A stretch of DNA of 34,124 nucleotides, from positions 1-34,124 of the IMG/VR virus record IMGVR_UViG_3300032083_001321. The stretch is one strand, 5' to 3'. Numbering within the stretch: position 1 is the stretch's first letter; each line of letters opens with the position of its first letter. The notes beneath the pieces are model-generated. The model saw nothing but the letters and a program-made list of their open reading frames with translations. It did not search any database and was not told the origin of the DNA. This document shows, one piece after another, positions 29,245-34,124 of the stretch. The translations under genes were made by a program, and so were the position numbers. This stretch comes from a virus.

Positions 29245-30022
29245 GACAAAAACTGCTACGTCTGGAAATGCAGCAGACGGTCAAACAGTATGGGACATGC
29301 AAACGATATTACCACCTGAAACGGGTCTTATCGTAAATCAAGTACATTATAACTATACAGTAACAAAGGTTAGGGAAGACGACTTTACAGTAACGATTCA
29401 AAACGAAAGAGTTGGTGGCGGTGAAAACATCTTTGAAAGCACAGATGTTTGGTCTGGATTAGACGGTAACACGATTGATAAGAATATACCCGTTGCAAAT
29501 TTACCAAGGGAGATATGGGGTGATGGAAGTCTGACTACAACTGGAGAAGGAACAGTATCAGATGCTAACGTTCGCTACAGTTATATTTTTGACGACTGTC
29601 TTGATCCACTGACGAACCCGTTATGCCCACAAGATGAGCCACCAGAATTGCCTGTGATTGTAAATCCGTTTGATTCAGATGAAGTGCAGGATGCTCTTGC
29701 AGACAAAGTAGACGTAGATGATGAAGATGATGAACGTAAAGATGATGAAGAGAATAGTTTAGAAGACAAGGAAAAGAGAAGACAATTAGCACAAGAGAAC
29801 AATCCATTACTAGTCAATGCGGCGCAACTTTCTGCACTGTTTGATCAAATGTCTCTTGTTCCTAAATTTGATTCGTATTACGCTGCTGATATACAAGGTG
29901 GCACCTATGAAGAAACTATTGAGTTAAAAGATGGTACATTACCTGATAACAGAAGGGCAATGAGAAGCCTCGCTAAAGACCAAAAGTTTGAAACAATCAT
30001 TAGGTCACAGTACGACAAATAG
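29174..30022 (+). CDS. exported protein with acidic low-complexity segment
   Basis: This 282-aa protein has a signal peptide (MIARLPLLVAALFSACLPFS, cut near AYS-E). A beta-rich domain (about 30-150) contains VWDMQTILPPETG and a Thr/Ser-rich strand pattern. It is followed by a Pro-rich linker, an acidic run (about 175-200: DVDDEDDERKDDEEN), and a helical C-terminus with the ERTLP-like basic end. Its first 71 bases lie in a different frame within the preceding gene's membrane-anchor codons. No family is recognised. It is likely periplasmic or surface-exposed and co-made with the other exported proteins. Confidence 0.68.
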   Translation: MIARLPLLVAALFSACLPFSAYSETKTATSGNAADGQTVWDMQTILPPETGLIVNQVHYNYTVTKVREDDFTVTIQNERVGGGENIFESTDVWSGLDGNTIDKNIPVANLPREIWGDGSLTTTGEGTVSDANVRYSYIFDDCLDPLTNPLCPQDEPPELPVIVNPFDSDEVQDALADKVDVDDEDDERKDDEENSLEDKEKRRQLAQENNPLLVNAAQLSALFDQMSLVPKFDSYYAADIQGGTYEETIELKDGTLPDNRRAMRSLAKDQKFETIIRSQYDK

Positions 30023-30033
30023 GAGATAAAAAT

Positions 30034-30546
30034 ATGGCTAAGAGAACAATAGGTTATTTTTTAGCAATCGTTGGAGCAGTATTTGCAAGTCAAACACTCG
30101 CAAACGAAAATGCACCAATCACAGGAACAGTAGAGTCTAAGTGTGTAATCTTTACTGAAACACAAGGTGTATATGGCACACCACTCGCAAGCAGACTTTC
30201 TACTACTGCGGCAGATGGTGGCGTTCAACCAATCATTCGTTATGACGTAGCACTTGCTGATGCGTTCAAAGGAAAAATAACATTTCCAAGTGAATTTTCA
30301 AGTTCACCAAGCCTAACAGATACTCTAGCATTCACAGGGAATGTTGAAGTTCATAGTGTATCTGATACTGGAATGGCGGACTATGACACTAACAAAATAA
30401 CATTCAACAACACTCACGAATATGATTTGACGGTTGCTGGTACAACTAAGTTCAAAATCTCTTCACAGGTAGACTACGGTAACAGTAAGGCTTTCCCTGC
30501 TGGTACATATACAACACTTGTAAATGCGGAGTGCATTGCAAAATAA
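30034..30546 (+). CDS. exported fimbria/adhesin-like beta protein
   Basis: This 170-aa protein has a signal peptide (about 1-23, cut near LANE) and a mature beta protein. It starts APITGTVESKCVIFTETQGV and ends TYTTLVNAECIAK, with Cys at about 37 and 167 that would close a disulfide. The Thr/Ser/Gly-rich strands and paired terminal Cys are typical of pilin-like and spore-coat U type domains. A GGAG ribosome site precedes the ATG. It is followed by a candidate chaperone-like protein. A pilus or surface-fibre subunit is a reasonable guess, but no donor-strand motif is identified. Confidence 0.6.
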   Translation: MAKRTIGYFLAIVGAVFASQTLANENAPITGTVESKCVIFTETQGVYGTPLASRLSTTAADGGVQPIIRYDVALADAFKGKITFPSEFSSSPSLTDTLAFTGNVEVHSVSDTGMADYDTNKITFNNTHEYDLTVAGTTKFKISSQVDYGNSKAFPAGTYTTLVNAECIAK

Positions 30547-30557
30547 GGTAGGACATT

Positions 30558-30929
30558 ATGAGAATTGTAATTTTAGCAGCAGCGTTATTGTTTTCTTTTA
30601 GCGCTGCTGCCCATGAAATGACACCGGCATACTTGAAGATTGAACAATCTGAAGTGACTGATGTATATGCTACAGAGATTAAGATGTACAACAGAAGAAG
30701 TGATGTTGATTACTATCAGATATCTGTGTTCGATAGCGAGTGGAATAAACTTCCATTTGCATCATTTCAACGACTATTCAAACTTCCTTATACGAAAAGA
30801 AAAACGATTAAGGTATATTTTCAAAAAGAAGTTGTTGATAAAGTCGTATATGTTTGTACAAAATCTAAGTTGTATAAGGGAGCAGGAACATTCGTATCGT
30901 CACGAATATGCTCTAAAGTGAAACGATGA
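30558..30929 (+). CDS. exported small Ig-like protein, possible periplasmic chaperone relative
   Basis: This 123-aa protein has a signal peptide (MRIVILAAALLFSFSAAAH, cut after Ala18). It then has a beta-sandwich-like domain with TPAYLKIEQSEVTDVYATEIK and DVDYYQISVFDSEW, a basic strand near PYTKRKTIKVYFQKE, and two late Cys (about 100 and 118). The strand order resembles the N-terminal Ig domain of fimbrial chaperones but at less than half their length, so it cannot be a full chaperone. It is followed by the next gene with a 4-base overlap (ATGA). Role unknown; association with the pilin-like protein upstream is inferred from order. Confidence 0.6.
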   Translation: MRIVILAAALLFSFSAAAHEMTPAYLKIEQSEVTDVYATEIKMYNRRSDVDYYQISVFDSEWNKLPFASFQRLFKLPYTKRKTIKVYFQKEVVDKVVYVCTKSKLYKGAGTFVSSRICSKVKR

Positions 30930-31309
30930 AATACTTTATAGCATTGTTCGCATTGCTATTCAGCTTTAATGCATATAGTCAATCTTTAAACTTGAGTATA
31001 CCAAGTGCGCCAAGCAACTTTGGAAGTGATAGATTTCGTGCTGGTGATTTAGATTGTCAAAACTCTATTGGCTCTGCAACAAACCTTGAGTTTGGTGTTA
31101 CAGGCATTCAAAGAGGTGATCCACAATTTGATGACAGTTCGCCAGACGTTGGTGTGTATGCAAGAATTGTGATACCACTTGGCGCAAGACCAAAGTCAAG
31201 AGTCAACTGTAATACTCTTTATCAACTAGAACTATCAAAGAAACGATTAGAAATACTCAAACTTGAGAGGGAACTCAACCAACTGAAAGCATTGCAGTTT
31301 GAGGATTAG
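30926..31309 (+). CDS. exported protein with C-terminal coiled coil
   Basis: This 127-aa protein has a signal peptide (MKYFIALFALLFSFNAYS, cut before Gln19) and a central domain with RFRAGDLDCQNSIGSATNLE (37-56) and GVYARIVIPLGARP. A C-terminal coiled coil (LELSKKRLEILKLERELNQL) follows. I recall this type of protein in other marine phages with the same order of neighbours. The VYARIVIPLG strand resembles the terminal strands of outer-membrane or pore proteins, but this is weak. It starts within the end of the preceding gene and is followed, 9 bases after its stop, by the membrane/coiled-coil gene. Confidence 0.66.
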   Translation: MKYFIALFALLFSFNAYSQSLNLSIPSAPSNFGSDRFRAGDLDCQNSIGSATNLEFGVTGIQRGDPQFDDSSPDVGVYARIVIPLGARPKSRVNCNTLYQLELSKKRLEILKLERELNQLKALQFED

Positions 31310-31318
31310 GAGAGAATA

Positions 31319-31798
31319 ATGGCAGAAGTAGAAATTGCTGGTATGAAGTTGAAAGGGGGCAAGATGATGGTCCTCTTTACAGTTCTATCTACTCTTGCAG
31401 GTGGTCTATGGGCTGGCTTTGAGTTCTACAAAGACTATATGGACATGAAAGAGATTGTTGAGAACATCGATATACAAGCAATCAAAGCAGACAACGCTCT
31501 TGTGGTGACGAAACTAGAAGAGGCAATAGACTATACCAGAGATATTAAACAAGGGTTGAAAGACGACATCATTCGTATGGAAAAGGTAACGGATGATACC
31601 AATCGTAGAATGAAAGTTCTTCAGAGAGATATTGATCTTCGTATGAGAGAACTGTCAGACCTTTCTCGTGAGTCTGAGAAGGATGCTAGAGATACTATGC
31701 GTGAAACAGAGGATCGTATAGATGGTAAGATGGAAAAGCTAGATGCGAGTCTAAGAAAGACCCTTCAAGAAGCGCTTGACAATCCTCTAACAAAATAA
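31319..31798 (+). CDS. inner-membrane coiled-coil protein, possible holin or anchor
   Basis: This 159-aa protein has one N-terminal membrane helix (about 15-34, KMMVLFTVLSTLAGGLWAGF) followed by a very long charged coiled coil (about 45-155). It has no signal cleavage site. The same order (membrane helix then coiled coil) is seen in i-spanins and in some holins. In my recollection similar proteins occur at this place in T4-like marine phages. An AGGAG ribosome site precedes the ATG. It could anchor the exported operon's products to the inner membrane or take part in lysis. It is the last clear gene of the operon. Confidence 0.66.
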   Translation: MAEVEIAGMKLKGGKMMVLFTVLSTLAGGLWAGFEFYKDYMDMKEIVENIDIQAIKADNALVVTKLEEAIDYTRDIKQGLKDDIIRMEKVTDDTNRRMKVLQRDIDLRMRELSDLSRESEKDARDTMRETEDRIDGKMEKLDASLRKTLQEALDNPLTK

Positions 31799-31832
31799 AT
31801 TTAAAAAAGTTTTGTTTTAAGTAAGTTTTTCG

Positions 31833-31840
31833 TATAAATA
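31833..31840 (+). promoter_or_regulatory. T4-type late promoter of a short transcript
   Basis: An exact TATAAATA on the plus strand, 34 bases after the stop of the preceding operon gene. RNA should start near 31846 and stop at the terminator at 31979-32008, a transcript of only about 160 bases. Confidence 0.72.
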
Positions 31841-31860
31841 GATCACTAGGGTGCGTGTTA

Positions 31861-31980
31861 GTGTATTCAAAGGAGTACAAGAGGCAAGTGTTAAGATCAA
31901 GTCGATCCAAAGCAAGGAAAAGTCGTTGTCGCCCATATGGGCCGCTGGGGTTGCGTTCGACCACGTTACTAGGGAAATAA
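31861..31980 (+). CDS. possible 30-39 aa Arg-rich peptide (GTG start)
   Basis: One frame runs from GTG at 31861 or GTG at 31888 to TAA at 31978-31980, giving a 39-aa or 30-aa peptide. The segment LRSSRSKARKSRCRPYGPLG (from residue 2 of the short form) and the end TTLLGK are strongly basic with a single Cys. AAGGAG lies 12 bases before the second GTG. The stop is directly followed by the terminator stem, as would be expected of a complete mini-mRNA. No ATG is available. It might bind nucleic acid, such as packaged DNA or host RNA. The call rests on position and layout only and is weak. Confidence 0.35.
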   Translation: MYSKEYKRQVLRSSRSKARKSRCRPYGPLGLRSTTLLGK

Positions 31981-32008
31981 AAAGCCGCCTCGTAAGAAGC
32001 GGCTTTTT
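31979..32008. terminator. bidirectional intrinsic terminator between convergent genes
   Basis: GCCGC (31984-31988) pairs with GCGGC (31999-32003), flanked by A5 and T7 runs that extend the stem and provide the U tract in both directions. It stops plus-strand late transcripts from the exported-protein/short-transcript unit and minus-strand transcripts from the helicase unit. Both flanking stop codons (TAA at 31978-31980 plus, TAA at 32009-32011 minus) abut it. Confidence 0.9.
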
Positions 32009-32206
32009 TTATATCTCGTCGTCAATTGAAAGTGGTGGTATCGCACGAGTGAAGAAGTTAGGAGTCATACCATCAAATCCCTTACCAAGATTTAACCCTC
32101 TACATACCTCATTCGCTCGCCTTCGACTTTTGAAAGTCATTATGATGTTTTGTTCGTTTTCTATTAGCGCATACTCATCCTCTTTGCGTTCTACTTTGTA
32201 CGACAT
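32009..32206 (-). CDS. 65-aa hypothetical protein following the helicase gene
   Basis: This 65-aa protein begins MSYKVERKEDEYALIENEQN and has a basic segment (SRRRANEVCRGLNLGKGF, about 27-44) and an acidic end. It looks like a small alpha/beta domain of mRNA- or DNA-binding type, but no family is certain. The ATG at 32206 overlaps the stop of the helicase gene by one base (TAATG), and its own stop abuts the terminator. I recall a small protein of this kind behind the helicase gene in marine T4-like phages. Confidence 0.65.
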   Translation of the reverse strand: MSYKVERKEDEYALIENEQNIIMTFKSRRRANEVCRGLNLGKGFDGMTPNFFTRAIPPLSIDDEI

Positions 32207-33621
32207 TATGCAAAACTAGCCTTCCATATATTTTTACCATATTTTTTAGGAAGGGTTGAGTCTTTCTCTTGTTCATCCCATCGTTCACCGTATGAACTAT
32301 TGCTCATAACTGGTGTATCGTCTACCATACCATCTTGTGCTGATTGCTCTACATTGTAGAACCTCATTCTCGAACGGTCGATACCAATCACAAAACGCTT
32401 GTTCGAATTTGGATCGCCCCATCGATTTTTCAACTGCTTAATCATAATCTGACCAAGTTGTTCTAGTTCTTCAGTAGCAATCAGAGCGACCATAAAGTCA
32501 GCGGTAGCAGGCAGACCAAACGATTCAGAAGTATCTTCAAGACCAACATCAGAACTGCTGAAGCCAGAGCGTGTAGTCTGAGTAGCAGATACAATAGGAA
32601 CATCATGCTCTACAGCAAGACCACGAAGTTCTTCAGCAATGGACTTGATTAGTGTGTACGAGTTTGCCATAGCGTTTGCTTTGATACGACTGCTTGTACA
32701 GATGTTCAGATAATCAATATAGATGATATCTGGTGTGAAGTTCTTCTTGAGTTTCAGTTCGTTCAGTAGATGACGGAAATGACCTGAACCAGCAGATGCT
32801 GTTGGATATTCTTTGACAATCAATTTACCTGGAGTTTTCGTCTTCAGTCGATTGACTTTCTTTTCAAAAACATCTTTTGGCATCATATGAATCTCATCAA
32901 TAGAAGCATCAAGCAGATTTGCATCGATGCGTTCAGCAATTCGTTCTTCAGCCATTTCTAGTGTGATGTACAATACGTTCTTACCGTGCATCAGATTGCT
33001 TGCAGCAAAATGACACATAGCAAGAGACTTACCCACGCCGGTGCCAGCAAGAATGATATTGAGAGATTTACGAGGAAGACCACCCTTCGTAATGGTATTT
33101 AGCAGTTCGATATCAAACTCAATTCTTGCTTCTTTACGATGATAGAACTCATATCGTTCATCAACGTTCTCAAGAAAATCATGGCCGACGCTATTGTCGA
33201 ATGACACACCCAAAGCATCTTGAAGTAGCTTGGGTATAGAGCCTTTGTCTAGCTTGCTATCATTGGAATCCATAACACCAATCGATGTTCGAATCGCATT
33301 GTAGAGTGCTTTGTCTTGACAGAAGGTCTCGGTCTTATCAAGCAGCCAGTCTTCGCTGTTCTTATCATCATACGACAGTTCATTGATTGTTTTAGAAACA
33401 ACTTCAAACTGTTCTTCTGATACACTACGAGACTCTTCCAACGAAAGACGCAGAGCATCCTTCGTTGGCACAGAGTTGTAGTCTTTGATATAGGTATCAA
33501 TAGTGCGATAGATTAACTTGTTCTCTAAACTATCAAAATATTCTTCTTCTAAAAACGGTAATACTTTCCTCGTATATTCTTCATTATGTAATAGACTCCC
33601 TAAAATGAGAGGTTCAATCAT
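32206..33621 (-). CDS. 41: replicative DNA helicase, T4 gp41-like (DnaB family)
   Basis: Gp41 is the hexameric 5'-3' replicative helicase that works with primase (gp61-like, 8912-9916) on the lagging strand. The 471-aa protein is of the usual length (T4 gp41 is 475 aa). The N-terminal domain (about 1-140) is helical. The RecA-like core has Walker A LAGTGVGKS (191-199), then VLYITLEMAEERIAERIDAN (about 210-229) and the Walker B region IIYIDYLNIC. SATQTTRSGF is the motif 3/4 region. The C-terminal end has an Asp/Glu-rich tail. It lies downstream of uvsX and the PAAR gene, with the same uvsX-41 order as in other T4-like phages. Confidence 0.93.
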   Translation of the reverse strand: MIEPLILGSLLHNEEYTRKVLPFLEEEYFDSLENKLIYRTIDTYIKDYNSVPTKDALRLSLEESRSVSEEQFEVVSKTINELSYDDKNSEDWLLDKTETFCQDKALYNAIRTSIGVMDSNDSKLDKGSIPKLLQDALGVSFDNSVGHDFLENVDERYEFYHRKEARIEFDIELLNTITKGGLPRKSLNIILAGTGVGKSLAMCHFAASNLMHGKNVLYITLEMAEERIAERIDANLLDASIDEIHMMPKDVFEKKVNRLKTKTPGKLIVKEYPTASAGSGHFRHLLNELKLKKNFTPDIIYIDYLNICTSSRIKANAMANSYTLIKSIAEELRGLAVEHDVPIVSATQTTRSGFSSSDVGLEDTSESFGLPATADFMVALIATEELEQLGQIMIKQLKNRWGDPNSNKRFVIGIDRSRMRFYNVEQSAQDGMVDDTPVMSNSSYGERWDEQEKDSTLPKKYGKNIWKASFA

Positions 33622-33638
33622 GTAATATTCCTTCTATA

Positions 33639-33911
33639 TTAACCACCAACAAATACATTTGCTACACCATCGGCTCGTTCATGACCACAACTATCAGCAT
33701 CACCCTTTCTATTTACAGGCTCGCCTTCAGCAATCACTGTCGAACTTCCATTCTTAGTAACTGGTGCCGCATGAACAGCAATACCATGGCCAGCTACAGG
33801 GTCATCATCAGTTGCCACAAGTTTTCCCGCTGCATACACAGTTTGTACGCTTGTTGACGTAACAGCAGCACCCGCTGTATTTGTTAGAGTGAGAGTATGT
33901 ATATCAGGCAT
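33639..33911 (-). CDS. PAAR-type tail spike-tip protein
   Basis: This 90-aa protein has the composition and strand repeats of PAAR proteins: N-terminal strands with TLTLTNTAGAAVTSTS, then DDDPVAGHGIAVHAAPV, and a C-terminal NRKGDADSCGHERADG (about 67-82). The late His and Cys residues could bind the metal at the tip. T4 gp5.4 is the homologous cone on the membrane-piercing spike. The start overlaps the uvsX end by 8 bases (ATGCCTGA). A structural gene between two replication genes is unusual; in T4 the PAAR protein is in the tail cluster. Confidence 0.75.
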   Translation of the reverse strand: MPDIHTLTLTNTAGAAVTSTSVQTVYAAGKLVATDDDPVAGHGIAVHAAPVTKNGSSTVIAEGEPVNRKGDADSCGHERADGVANVFVGG

Positions 33912-34124
33912 CTAATGTTTCCTCGTCTGGTGCAAACATTGCATGTTCTCCAATCGTATACCGACTCTTAATATACTCTGAAAAGTCAGTGGTTGTAAAC
34001 ATATTTGTCCAAAATTGTCCATTATCTTGAATGTCTTTTGCTCGCTTCTTCTCACCAACAAGTTCACCAGTTTCACGATCTACAAGTTGATACCAACCAT
34101 TCGAAGGCTTCGCTAGATAGTTCG
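33904..34124 (-). CDS. uvsX: UvsX-like RecA-family recombinase, C-terminal part (partial)
   Basis: Translating in the frame that ends in TGA at 33904-33906 gives a 72-residue C-terminus. It contains SNGWYQLVDRETGELVGEKK, DNGQFWTNMF and DFSEYIKSRYTIGE, followed by an acidic end (PDEETLDA). This matches the C-terminal part of T4-like UvsX (GFYxxVD and KRAKD-type segments) and the position (uvsX then helicase 41) is conserved. UvsX is the strand-exchange protein of recombination-dependent replication. The ATPase core lies outside the window, so the call rests on the C-terminus and order. Confidence 0.72.
   Translation of the reverse strand, partial: NYLAKPSNGWYQLVDRETGELVGEKKRAKDIQDNGQFWTNMFTTTDFSEYIKSRYTIGEHAMFAPDEETLDA

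Larger units (their letters stand above)
31846..32008 (+). ncRNA. candidate short late transcript (RNA or mini-mRNA)
   Basis: The interval between an exact late promoter and a strong terminator holds no ORF over 40 codons that ends before the terminator. It may be a small RNA or encode the small Arg-rich peptide listed separately. The two readings cannot be separated from sequence. Confidence 0.4.

Noticed and set aside
29025-29249. Minus-strand frames opposite the exported-protein genes (also 29565-29817)
   Set aside because: They are Ser-rich shadows of the plus-strand genes with no ribosome site, promoter or domain.
31851-32219. Plus-strand frame of 122 codons across the terminator
   Set aside because: It runs through the strong terminator and antisense to the 65-aa gene, so it cannot be a complete message. 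Only the separate short frame ending at 31980 is kept as a possibility.
1-34124. tRNA genes, insertion sequences and attachment sites
   Set aside because: The gaps between genes are mostly under 100 bases and none shows a cloverleaf, transposase or integrase-linked repeat. No gene-free stretch longer than about 210 bases exists.

Overview
This window is part of the genome of a T4-like (straight-core, myovirus-type) phage of a Gram-negative marine-type host. The evidence is a UvsX recombinase C-terminus, a gp41-type DnaB helicase, a gp61-type primase, class I ribonucleotide reductase with glutaredoxin, and exact T4-type late promoters (TATAAATA). Many other proteins resemble ones I know from T4-like phages of marine bacteria (cyanophages, pelagiphages). 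No photosynthesis gene is present. A phage purS gene, a SleB/CwlJ-type wall hydrolase, a 17-kDa-antigen/SlyB-like glycine-zipper lipoprotein and a spanin pair point to a host with an outer membrane. They fit an alphaproteobacterium better than a cyanobacterium or enterobacterium, but that is inference. The DNA is AT-rich, gaps are tiny, and start/stop overlaps (TAATG, ATGA) are the rule.

Layout. (1) 1-9977, minus strand: early/middle metabolism and replication. Operons start at sigma70-like promoters (TTGAC, 16-17 bp, TATATT/TACAAT/TATAAT) near 1283, 2955, 4504 and 9964. They hold dCMP deaminase, SleB-like hydrolase, lipoprotein, PurS, a DUF932 protein, several small unknowns, a GIY-YIG-like protein that seems to start at AUA, NrdB, glutaredoxin, NrdA and primase. 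(2) 9979-17560, minus: a possible holin, nested i-spanin/o-spanin genes, conserved phage proteins, a virion-like Ig-type protein, a cupin-like protein, and a 1212-aa multidomain protein with a nucleotidyltransferase and a P-loop kinase. Late promoters lie at 13214 and 17611. (3) 17673-25409, minus: a tightly overlapping 12-gene sugar cassette behind a late promoter at 25458. It encodes glycosyltransferases, sulfotransferase, methyltransferase, a phosphodiesterase-like protein, KdsC-like phosphatase, PfkB kinase, sugar nucleotidyltransferase and a split transketolase. (4) 25485-28585, minus: a 54-aa gene with a striking RNA-structured leader, a protein with a ligase-like KxDG motif, a possible nuclease-fold protein, and three small genes. 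(5) 28651-31980, plus: a late operon of five exported proteins and one membrane/coiled-coil protein, then a separate short late transcript ending at a bidirectional terminator. (6) 32009-34124, minus: a small gene, gp41 helicase, a PAAR spike-tip protein and the UvsX C-terminus.

How it works together. The early genes supply nucleotides (RNR, dCMP deaminase, purS) and replication proteins. The late genes supply structure, lysis and envelope functions. The sugar cassette has the parts to make, activate, transfer, methylate and sulfate a sugar. Its late promoter suggests decoration of virions, or of the cell surface late in infection, rather than early superinfection exclusion. The plus-strand operon of exported proteins, the two possible small late RNAs and the ligase-like and mosaic proteins are the least explained parts.
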